DNA from: Candidatus Methanomethylophilaceae archaeon
Lineage (GTDB): Archaea > Thermoplasmatota > Thermoplasmata > Methanomassiliicoccales > Methanomethylophilaceae
Length of the DNA stretch: 51,292 nucleotides
Assembly (NCBI GenBank): GCA_944322255.1
Contig: CALUOK010000017.1
Span: forward strand, 1 to 51,292
Reading direction: 5' to 3'
Made by a program: the position numbers and the translations under genes. Shown piece by piece: positions 7,671 through 14,914 of the stretch (positions are counted from its first letter, which is position 1; each line of letters starts with the position of its first letter). The notes beneath the pieces are model-generated. The model searched no databases and had not been told where the DNA came from. It saw nothing but the letters and a program-made list of their open reading frames with translations.

Positions 7671-8994
7671 CTGTCTCCCTCACCACTTTCTCGAAGATCG
7701 TCATCGCCGTGTCGATGTCCTCAACGGAGACGTTGAGCGGGCACAGGCACCTCATGACGGAGCCGTTGCGTCCTCCCCTCTCCATGATGAGCCTGTTTTC
7801 GAAGCATCCCCTCTGCACGAGCGAGGCTACCTCGCCGCTGGGCTCGGGCACGCCCATGAGGTCCCTGGGACCGTTGGGGTCGATGAACTCCACGCCGATC
7901 ATGAGTCCCTTCCCGCGGACGTCCCCGATGATGGAGACCTCCTTCTGGAGCCTGAGGATGCGGTCCATCATGATGTCGCCCTTCCTGGTAACCTCCGAGA
8001 GGAACGCGGGGTCGCTGATCCTCTTCATGGAGACGATTCCGGCGGCCATGGCGAGCTGGTTCCCGCGGAAGGTCCCCGCATGGGTGCCGGGGCCCCATTT
8101 GTCCAGGTCCCTGTCGTAGACGACCACGGACATTGGCTGAGACCCGCCCAGGGCCTTCGAGATCAGGATGACATCAGGCACGATGCCGGCGTGTTCGAAG
8201 GCGAAAACTTTCCCTGTACGGCCCATCCCGCACTGGATCTCGTCGAATATCAGGGGGATCCCGAGCTCCCTGGTGATCCTGCGGACGGCCTGCAGGAACT
8301 CCACCGGTGCTGGCACGACCCCTCCCTCACCCTGGATGGGTTCGAGGATGACCGCGGCGGGTTTGGTGACCCCGCTCTCGGGGTCCTTGAGAAGTCTTTC
8401 GAAGTAGTTGATGCAGGCTCTGGTACCGGCCTCCCCTCCGATCCCCATGGGGCAGCGGTAGGAGTAGGGGTAGGGCATGAACTGGACGCCGGGCATGATG
8501 TTGGCGACATGGTTCTTGGCGTTGCAGTTCCCTGTGAGCGCCATGGGTCCGTGCCCCATCCCGTGGTAGCCTCCGGAGAAGGCTATGACGGTGCTCCTGC
8601 CGGTGGCGGTCTTGCACAGCTTTATGGCGGCATCGGTGGCATCGGTGCCGGAGGGGGAGCAGAACTGCACCTTGGCACGGGATGCGAACTCCTCGGGGAG
8701 GATGGAGAACAGCGTGTTCACGAACTCTTCTTTCAGCGGGGTGGGCAGGTCCAGGCCGTGAAGGGGGACGCCGGACCGGATCACGTTGATCATGGCCTCG
8801 TTGACCTCGTCGTCGTTGTGTCCGAGAGCGAGGGTTCCCGCCCCGTTCAGGAAGTCGAGGTATCTATTACCCTCCACATCCTCGATCCATGAGCCCTTGG
8901 CGGCTCCGATGGCTATCGGGAATTTGCGGGGGTAGTTTCTCGCGGAAGATTCATACTCTGCCTGGTGATTGACATAGTACTCGTTCGACTGCAT
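7651..8994 (-). CDS. dat: Class III aminotransferase, probable diaminobutyrate--2-oxoglutarate transaminase
   Basis: A 447-residue class III PLP aminotransferase. The pyridoxal-binding segment is DEIQCGMGRTG (251-261), with the Schiff-base Lys280 in LISKALGG; SGGYHGMG and EPIQGEGG are further family motifs. It would form L-2,4-diaminobutyrate from aspartate semialdehyde and glutamate. A longer frame begins at 9069, but a TATA-like box at 9014-9021 and the usual N-terminus (MQSNEYY) support the ATG at 8994. Its last 20 bases overlap ddc, so the two enzymes are very likely made together. GABA or acetylornithine transaminase are weaker alternatives. Confidence 0.82.
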   Translation of the reverse strand: MQSNEYYVNHQAEYESSARNYPRKFPIAIGAAKGSWIEDVEGNRYLDFLNGAGTLALGHNDDEVNEAMINVIRSGVPLHGLDLPTPLKEEFVNTLFSILPEEFASRAKVQFCSPSGTDATDAAIKLCKTATGRSTVIAFSGGYHGMGHGPMALTGNCNAKNHVANIMPGVQFMPYPYSYRCPMGIGGEAGTRACINYFERLLKDPESGVTKPAAVILEPIQGEGGVVPAPVEFLQAVRRITRELGIPLIFDEIQCGMGRTGKVFAFEHAGIVPDVILISKALGGSQPMSVVVYDRDLDKWGPGTHAGTFRGNQLAMAAGIVSMKRISDPAFLSEVTRKGDIMMDRILRLQKEVSIIGDVRGKGLMIGVEFIDPNGPRDLMGVPEPSGEVASLVQRGCFENRLIMERGGRNGSVMRCLCPLNVSVEDIDTAMTIFEKVVRETDEKYRN

Positions 8995-9013
8995 CAGCGA
9001 GGGGATTTTCCCA

Positions 9014-9021
9014 ATATTAAA
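9014..9021 (-). promoter_or_regulatory. TATA box of the dat-ddc operon
   Basis: TTTAATAT (minus strand), inside a T-rich run, is centred 24 bases before the ATG at 8994. No ribosome site lies between, so the transcript is probably leaderless. Confidence 0.65.
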
Positions 9022-9193
9022 AAAGAATTCGACCGGACACAGCTCCGACGACCTTTGAACATGGCCCAAGTGGGCGTGTCATGGGAGAAGAGTGTCTGAA
9101 GAGGCCATTACACACCTTCGTACCGGTTCGTCGGAACGAACCCGGCTCCGATCCACTGCGGTCCGAGGTATCCCGGCAGATCGGAGGCAGAGT

Positions 9194-10147
9194 TCAGGAG
9201 GCCTCGGCCTCTTCGGTGAGGACCTTGTCGTAGTCGACCGCCGGCGGCCACATCCTGTCGATGTACTTGGTGAGGATGGCGAACCACACCACCTCCACGA
9301 TCAGGGACACCACGCAGGGGAGCACCGCCTCGGGCATTGTCGCGGCGAACAGCCCCATGGTCAGAGAAGCGGACATCCCGCTGTTCTTCCAATAGCTGAA
9401 CGTGACGTAGTTCAGGCTGTTGTCGCGGTTCTTCCTGAGCTTCCTCAACGTGTAGACCATGACGGTCGAGACCAGGAAGATACGGAAGATGCAGGCGACG
9501 ACCAGGCCGATGATGACCATGGGCTCGGAGAACACGAACTCCTGCCTGGATCCGAGGCCGACGAAGACCAGCACGAACATCATCAGGTTGATGAACAGGG
9601 TCTTGGGGGCCTGCTTGAGATGGAGCCTCTTGATCGGTATGGTCAGGACGAAGGGGATGAGGATGAACATCAGGATGTACCTGAGGACCTCGAGGGGGTT
9701 GACCGAGTTGCCGATGAGGGTGTGGGTGATGAACGGCGTGAGCCCTATGGCCACGATGTAGATGACGATCAGCGAGAGCACAGAGAGCTTGGGGTCCGCC
9801 TTCAGGAACAGCGCCGAGGGCACCACGGATATGGCGCAGGGGACGGCGGAGAGCATGACCCAACCGGTCCAGAGGGCCTGGTTGTCGATGAAGAACAGGC
9901 CGGTGAGCAGGGTGAATCCGGTGCAGATGCCGAAGCAGCAGACCAGGTTGAGCACTATCGGCGTCCTGTAGGTGCCGAAGTCGCTGCGGCTGAACTTGAT
10001 GCCGTCCAGCGCCACCGCCATCTGGGCGATGAGGGCCAGCATCATGATGGTGGAGGCGTCGGGGCTCCCGAAGCCGAAGATAAGGGCCAGGACGATGGCC
10101 ACGGCTATCCAGATCTTGATGTCCTCCAGCACGTTCAGCAATGCCAT
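9194..10147 (-). CDS. BASS-family (bile acid:sodium symporter-like) transporter
   Basis: A 317-residue polytopic membrane protein with about nine or ten hydrophobic segments. The internal WKNSGMSASLTMGLFAATMP followed by EAVLPCVV matches the conserved GN(S/A)xxA helix region of the BASS/SBF superfamily, which also includes arsenite (ACR3) and pantoate exchangers. The cargo is undefined. The charged tail EEAEAS is cytoplasmic. A TATA-like box (10169-10175) stands 25 bases before the ATG. It follows the dat gene's upstream region in the same direction but with its own promoter. Confidence 0.82.
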   Translation of the reverse strand: MALLNVLEDIKIWIAVAIVLALIFGFGSPDASTIMMLALIAQMAVALDGIKFSRSDFGTYRTPIVLNLVCCFGICTGFTLLTGLFFIDNQALWTGWVMLSAVPCAISVVPSALFLKADPKLSVLSLIVIYIVAIGLTPFITHTLIGNSVNPLEVLRYILMFILIPFVLTIPIKRLHLKQAPKTLFINLMMFVLVFVGLGSRQEFVFSEPMVIIGLVVACIFRIFLVSTVMVYTLRKLRKNRDNSLNYVTFSYWKNSGMSASLTMGLFAATMPEAVLPCVVSLIVEVVWFAILTKYIDRMWPPAVDYDKVLTEEAEAS

Positions 10148-10168
10148 GAGCCCGCGATTATGGATGCT

Positions 10169-10175
10169 GTATAAA
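10169..10175 (-). promoter_or_regulatory. TATA box of the BASS transporter gene
   Basis: TTTATAC on the minus strand is centred 25 bases before the ATG at 10147, with no ribosome site between them. Confidence 0.6.
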
Positions 10176-10282
10176 CGCCTTCCTGTCTAAGATGATTCAA
10201 GGTAGGAACCTACAATCCGCCATCTGTCGGAGAGATTCCGGGACGAATGTCTAAACGAATCCATCATCGTTGGACGCGGAGC

Positions 10283-12355
10283 TCATCTCCGGGAGAAGAA
10301 CCTCACGACGTCCGTCACGGGGTCATCCGACGGCACGGCACCGATGTCCTTGGCGAACCTGGAGGCGCGGTGGTCCAGGATGACGGCGACACCCCTGTCG
10401 TCCTCCATCCTGATCAGCCTGCCGGTGGCCTGGTTGATCTTCCTGATGGCCGGGACCTGGCTGGTGTACAGCCACCCCTTGCCCTGGCCGTACCTCTGGT
10501 CGTAGCGGTCGCTCATGGCTTTCAGCTCCTTCGACGGCGGAGGGAAGGGGATGCCGACGATGATCGTCATACACAGCTCGTCACCGGGGAAGTCTATGCC
10601 CTCGGCCACGGACCCGCCGAGCACCGAGAAGAACACCCCGTTCCTGCCGCTCTTGAACCTGGCCAGGCTGTCGGCGGTCCTGCGCTGGTTGCCGGACTCC
10701 TCCCAGTACTTGGGGCGTGTGATGTGCCTCTCCAGGTACGGGCGCATCATGCGCATGAAGTTGTACGAGGTGAACATCACGAGCGTGTTCTTGTCGCAGG
10801 CGTCGCACAGGTCGACGATCATCCTCTCCAGGCGGTTCTGCATGCCCGGGTCGGCCTTCATGTCGGCCTGCCTGGTGGTGACGTCCTTCGCGTAGACGAC
10901 CAGCTTGTTCTCCGGCGGGAACGGCGAAGGGTAGGACCTGAACTTGGGGTTGTTGCCCAGCCCCAGGACCCTGGCGTACTGGTCCAGCGGCTTGAGTGTC
11001 CCGGACATGTGCAGGGTGCAGGGGACGGTGTTGAGGAAACGGGATATCTCCGCCGGGTCGATGCAGGTGGCCGACAGGTACTCCCCGTCCTTGTCGGTCT
11101 TGATGGACCTGACGAACCTGTCCGAGCCGGATGAGAACCACGATCTCATCTTCAGGGCCAGGTCCTCGACGTAGGACGTCCTGTTCTCGCCGCTGTCGAT
11201 GAGCTTCTCGGTCCTGGCCTCTCCCAGGTCCAGGGCCCTCTCCACCGCGGACTCCAGGTCGCTGTGGGTCATCCCGAACTTCTGCATCATCCTGTCCTCG
11301 ATGAAGTCGTCCTGGAGCACGAAGTCGTTCTCGTTCAGCCCCAGCTTCTCGGTGGCCGCGGCGCGGATGCAGACCTTGAAGAAGTTCAGGAAGGTGTCCA
11401 GCCTCACGTCCTCCCAGACGGTGGGGTCGCGGTACGTGGGGCACTCGTCGATGGCCGCATCGACCATCTCCCTGTCGATGATGAACGTCTCCGAGCTCCT
11501 GGCGGCGTCCAGGAAGTTGTGGGCCTCGTCAACTATGACCATCATCCCCTTCGGGTCTCCGGCCAGGTCCATGTTGGTCATGAGGCTCTCGCGGATGTCC
11601 GGGTTCAGTATCTGAATATACGGGGCGGCGATGACGTCAACCTTCCTAAGGAGCATCTTCTTGGCCTCGTAGGGGCAGACCCCCAGCTTCTCGCAGAACC
11701 TGTCCAGGTCCTCCGAGGAGGGGATGTTCTCCCTGCAGTACCTCTCGATGTTGTCGATCTCGGTCTTGAGGCGGTCGTAGAACCTGCATCCCCCGGCCTG
11801 GCCCTTGATGCTCTTGTTCCTCTTGTCCTCGCACATCATGGAGAGCACGTTCGATGGGATCTGCTCGAAGCCGTCCGTGCCCCTGAAGAGCGGGCACGAC
11901 TTGTTCCTGCCTGTCAGGGCTATCCCGGACACCGGCCTGATCTTCGATATCGCCCTGAGCTCCTTCATCACCGCGTCGGTCTGGGTGATGGTGCGGACGA
12001 CGTAGACGATCTTCTTCCCGGTGGCCTTGCAGTGCTGGAGCGATGCGGCCAGGGAGACGATGGTCTTCCCCGTGCCGGTCCCGGACTCGATGACCACGTG
12101 CCTTCCGTCGTCGAGGAAGGAGCGTATGTCGGCGATGATGTCCAGCTGGCATCCCCTTGGCTCGTATGGCATGTACGGCGCGTCCCTGTTCTCCGACTGG
12201 ACGACCTTAGGCTCGGGAGCGGCCCTGGACGGCAGGTCGGTTATACTGGACTGGCTGCTGGTGACTAAGCCGTCGGCCGGTCTGCCGCATCTCAGGCAGC
12301 GATTGGATCCAGGCGCCAGCAGGCTCTTGCAACCGGGGCAGAACAGTCCTTGCAT
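10283..12355 (-). CDS. XPD/DinG-type Fe-S DNA helicase with N-terminal zinc ribbon
   Basis: A 690-residue superfamily 2 helicase. Walker A is SGTGTGKT (91-98) and the DEAH box is at 276-279. Four cysteines between them (154, 175, 190, 227) are placed as the ligands of the XPD/DinG 4Fe-4S cluster. The C-terminal half has GSVAEGIDF and QATGRLIR, the last motif of 5'-3' XPD helicases. Ahead of the helicase is a small zinc ribbon (Cys6, Cys9, Cys20, Cys23) joined by a Ser/Pro-rich linker, not part of the minimal archaeal XPD. It probably acts in repair or replication-fork processing. A TATA-like box lies about 25 bases before the ATG. Confidence 0.9.
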   Translation of the reverse strand: MQGLFCPGCKSLLAPGSNRCLRCGRPADGLVTSSQSSITDLPSRAAPEPKVVQSENRDAPYMPYEPRGCQLDIIADIRSFLDDGRHVVIESGTGTGKTIVSLAASLQHCKATGKKIVYVVRTITQTDAVMKELRAISKIRPVSGIALTGRNKSCPLFRGTDGFEQIPSNVLSMMCEDKRNKSIKGQAGGCRFYDRLKTEIDNIERYCRENIPSSEDLDRFCEKLGVCPYEAKKMLLRKVDVIAAPYIQILNPDIRESLMTNMDLAGDPKGMMVIVDEAHNFLDAARSSETFIIDREMVDAAIDECPTYRDPTVWEDVRLDTFLNFFKVCIRAAATEKLGLNENDFVLQDDFIEDRMMQKFGMTHSDLESAVERALDLGEARTEKLIDSGENRTSYVEDLALKMRSWFSSGSDRFVRSIKTDKDGEYLSATCIDPAEISRFLNTVPCTLHMSGTLKPLDQYARVLGLGNNPKFRSYPSPFPPENKLVVYAKDVTTRQADMKADPGMQNRLERMIVDLCDACDKNTLVMFTSYNFMRMMRPYLERHITRPKYWEESGNQRRTADSLARFKSGRNGVFFSVLGGSVAEGIDFPGDELCMTIIVGIPFPPPSKELKAMSDRYDQRYGQGKGWLYTSQVPAIRKINQATGRLIRMEDDRGVAVILDHRASRFAKDIGAVPSDDPVTDVVRFFSRR

Positions 12356-12375
12356 GCCACGGCAATCGGCGAGGG

Positions 12376-12384
12376 GTTCTTAAG
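12376..12384 (-). promoter_or_regulatory. TATA-like box of the XPD-type helicase gene
   Basis: CTTAAGAAC on the minus strand is centred about 25 bases before the ATG at 12355. The interval is GC-rich and has no clear ribosome site. Confidence 0.45.
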
Positions 12385-12550
12385 CGTTGACAGGGGGTGA
12401 CTGAAAACGCCGAAAAACCATTAACGGATGTTGAAACAGCTTGCGGGGAGGGTCCTCTGGAGAATCCGGATGCCGGAGACCACCCTCGAACCAACCTCGA
12501 ACGGACTCCAGCCGAATCCTTCATATCCGCATCAGGGGATTCCGATTCCG

Positions 12551-13093
12551 ATGTGTGCCAAGGTTCTGATCCTGAACGGTTCCCCCAGGAGGGGAGGCAA
12601 CACGGAGATCCTCTGCCAGAGGTTCGCCGAGGGGGCCCGCGACGCGGGTCATGAAGTCGAGACGGTTCGTGTTTGCGACAAGGACATCCGCTACTGCACC
12701 GGATGCGACTCCTGCGTCAAAACCGGCAGATGCGTCTTCAAGGACGACATGGAGGGGATCAGGGACTCGATGATGGCCGCGGACGCCATCGTGTTCGCAT
12801 CGCCCGTGTACTTCTACACCATCACGGCCCAGATCAAGACCCTCATCGACAGGATGGTCCCGTTCTACACCAAGCTCCACGACAAGAGCGTCTACATCAT
12901 AGTGGCCGCCGCAGACCCGGAGGAGTCCATGCTGGAGCTCGCCGTGGACGCGTTCAGGGGCCTCACCCGCGACTGCATGGAGGGGGCCGTGGAGAAGGGC
13001 GTCATCAAGGCCACAGGTGTCTGGGAGAAGGGCGCCGTGGAGGGGACCGAGTTCCCCAAGGCCACCTACCAGATGGGAAGGTCCGTCGAGTGA
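12551..13093 (+). CDS. Iron-sulfur flavoprotein (NADPH-dependent FMN reductase fold)
   Basis: A 180-residue flavodoxin-fold protein. GSPRRGGNT (10-18) is the FMN phosphate loop, ASPVYFYTITAQIK the second flavin-binding segment. Cys49, Cys52, Cys55 and Cys61 form CX2CX2CX5C, the compact 4Fe-4S motif of the Isf family first known from methanogens. It would be a soluble electron carrier or reductase coping with oxidants. The ATG at 12551 is used because the FMN loop follows at once; the frame extends upstream to 12428 but that stretch has no family similarity. Confidence 0.85.
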   Translation: MCAKVLILNGSPRRGGNTEILCQRFAEGARDAGHEVETVRVCDKDIRYCTGCDSCVKTGRCVFKDDMEGIRDSMMAADAIVFASPVYFYTITAQIKTLIDRMVPFYTKLHDKSVYIIVAAADPEESMLELAVDAFRGLTRDCMEGAVEKGVIKATGVWEKGAVEGTEFPKATYQMGRSVE

Positions 13094-13109
13094 CCGGCGG
13101 GACCCGGCT

Positions 13110-13991
13110 TCACTCGATGATCCTGAAGCCGGTCTCGTCCCCTTCCGCGTCGTACGAGACGCCCCTGTCGTCCAGCACCTGGCGGATGGTCCTGACGTGG
13201 ACCCCGTTCCCCACGTTGAGGAACTGGTTCTCCACCACGGCGTTGCCGTCGTACTGGGCGGTGGGATGGAACCCCAGCGGCAGGTGGGCGGTGAACACCT
13301 GCATGGCGTAGATGCGGCCCTCCCTGTCGAATATGGGTCCGCCGGACTGGCCCTTGAGGCCCGGCGTGGAGGTCTCCACGTAGAGCCTGTCGAACTTGCC
13401 GTCGTTGGTGCGACCGTTGTTTATGGTGCGGGTGTGCATCCCCTCGTTGGGGAACACCACGCTGCGGGCGTCGATCTTGGGGATGGTGAAGTTGCGGGTC
13501 TTCTCGTCGAAGTTGGATTTGATGCCCAGGAACGAGTAGCCCATGCGGCAGATGCTGGTCCCCGGTCTGAGATGGTCCGGGTCCTTCATCACCGGGTACT
13601 CCCTCACCCAGCTGGGGTCGAAGGGCTCCAGCTTGCCCACTGCGATGTCGATCTGCCTGTTGACGAAGATCTTGTTCATCCTGACCCCGTCCCATCCCCA
13701 CCAGAAGGAATGGTTGGTGATGTAGGTGGGGTCGGGCTTGACCTCCATCCCCGGGGCTCCGGGGAGGGACCTCCTGGACTCGTTCAGGGACGCGATCTCC
13801 TTCAGCTTGTTCTGGTCGGTCTGGAACTTGACCAGGGAGTCGAACAGATGCCCGGCGGTTATGACCCAGCCATCGCGGTTGATCACGATGAACGTCCCGC
13901 ACTCCGTCTTCACGGTCCCGTCCTGGAGACGGGTCGACACTACGACGGGGCGGGTGAACTCGGCCACCTTCTGGCAGGCATCAGCGAACAT
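13110..13991 (-). CDS. Trypsin-like serine protease (S1/HtrA fold), cytoplasmic
   Basis: A 293-residue chymotrypsin-fold protease with an intact triad: His48 in TAGHLF, Asp115 in QIDIAVGK and Ser216 in GQSGGPIFD. No signal peptide, membrane segment or PDZ domain is visible, unlike DegP/HtrA, so it may work alone in the cytoplasm. The insert between His and Asp is long and rich in Trp and Asn. The ATG at 13991 is chosen because a TATA box (14013-14018) sits 24 bases upstream; the frame reaches 14066, but that would put the promoter inside the gene. It is convergent with the flavoprotein gene. Confidence 0.83.
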   Translation of the reverse strand: MFADACQKVAEFTRPVVVSTRLQDGTVKTECGTFIVINRDGWVITAGHLFDSLVKFQTDQNKLKEIASLNESRRSLPGAPGMEVKPDPTYITNHSFWWGWDGVRMNKIFVNRQIDIAVGKLEPFDPSWVREYPVMKDPDHLRPGTSICRMGYSFLGIKSNFDEKTRNFTIPKIDARSVVFPNEGMHTRTINNGRTNDGKFDRLYVETSTPGLKGQSGGPIFDREGRIYAMQVFTAHLPLGFHPTAQYDGNAVVENQFLNVGNGVHVRTIRQVLDDRGVSYDAEGDETGFRIIE

Positions 13992-14012
13992 GGTCAGGAC
14001 AACGGGCACGGT

Positions 14013-14018
14013 GTATAA
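14013..14018 (-). promoter_or_regulatory. TATA box of the serine protease gene
   Basis: TTATAC on the minus strand lies 24 bases before the ATG at 13991 and within the intergenic gap after the DUF6506-like gene, which supports the shorter start. Confidence 0.55.
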
Positions 14019-14031
14019 CGTTGTTGTGCCA

Positions 14032-14319
14032 TCATTGCGAGGGGAACGCCCTGGCGTAGGCCCCATCCATCTCCGGCAGGTGCACGATGTACCCCACCGG
14101 GATCCTCATGCCCACCGCGTCCATGACCCTCCTGGCACTTTCCTCGCCGAAGGCTCCGCACAGCTCTATGCACCCCACGCCCTCGGATTCGAGACGTACG
14201 GCTTCTGAGCAGGCCTCGTCGACGTCGCGGACGCCGATGAAGGAGCTGTCACCGTCCCTCACGACGGTCCTTTCGATGTCCGGCAGGCCGGGGCAGATGA
14301 AGATGAATGCGAACCTCAT
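14032..14319 (-). CDS. Small DUF6506-like protein
   Basis: A 95-residue protein that begins MRFAFIFICPG and contains GVGCIELCGAFGEE and IPVGYIVH. This pattern matches the DUF6506 family as I remember it, a small alpha/beta protein of unknown function. A strong ribosome site, GGAGGG (14323-14328), sits 3-4 bases before the ATG, one of the clearer leadered genes here. It ends only 41 bases before the protease start. Confidence 0.65.
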   Translation of the reverse strand: MRFAFIFICPGLPDIERTVVRDGDSSFIGVRDVDEACSEAVRLESEGVGCIELCGAFGEESARRVMDAVGMRIPVGYIVHLPEMDGAYARAFPSQ

Positions 14320-14409
14320 GGTCCCTCCTACGAGTACAGAGATTTACTGCTTCCGACGGTCCGACCATTGGACTAAAATACGCGCGCTATAATGCTGTTG
14401 TCGGTCGCG

Positions 14410-14847
14410 ATGATTTCGAAGGAGACCCAGTACAGGATATACGCCGGCACCCGCAAGGACGATTACACCGGGTGGGAGAAGGTGGATGTCGACCCGGACG
14501 AGGCGGAGGACATAGACTTCTGGTCCCTGAACCTCGGCAACGGGTACTTCCTGGACAGGGTGACCAAGAGGGTCAAGGGCCTCCTCGTGACCAAGAAGGT
14601 GAAGTTCAACAGCATCCGCAGGGACCGCACCATCGAGGATCCCGACGGGGAGTACAGGGACATGGACCTCAACATACTCTTCGATGTGGAGATCAAGGTG
14701 TCCAACGACGCCATCAAGTTCGACGGCAAGAACAACTCCTTCATCCTGCTGTCCAGGGAGCCCATCGACTGGGACGCGTTCTCCGAGGGGGTTCCGACCT
14801 TCGAGGACCCGGAGAACGAGAAGAACTACGCCAGCTTCTACTCCTGA
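14410..14847 (+). CDS. Hypothetical protein, 145 residues
   Basis: I do not recognise this protein. It is hydrophilic, has no signal or membrane segment and alternates predicted beta strands (YRIYAGTR, GLLVTKKVKFNSI, FILLSREP) with acidic loops. An in-frame ATG also occurs at 14392; TAAAATA at about 14374-14380 favours 14410 by spacing. It ends 67 bases before the helicase gene, which has its own TATA-like box. Codon use is like that of its neighbours, so it is probably a true gene. Confidence 0.6.
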   Translation: MISKETQYRIYAGTRKDDYTGWEKVDVDPDEAEDIDFWSLNLGNGYFLDRVTKRVKGLLVTKKVKFNSIRRDRTIEDPDGEYRDMDLNILFDVEIKVSNDAIKFDGKNNSFILLSREPIDWDAFSEGVPTFEDPENEKNYASFYS

Positions 14848-14885
14848 GGTCTAAGGTTTATTGTGCGTCGCCAACTGCAATCCGG

Positions 14886-14890
14886 TTATA
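14886..14890 (+). promoter_or_regulatory. TATA-like box of the Upf1-like helicase gene
   Basis: TTATA stands 25-29 bases before the ATG at 14915 and inside a longer TTG-initiated frame (14861), so it favours the ATG. Confidence 0.4.
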
Positions 14891-14914
14891 GCCGGGTCCG
14901 GGGATGGCTTCCCC

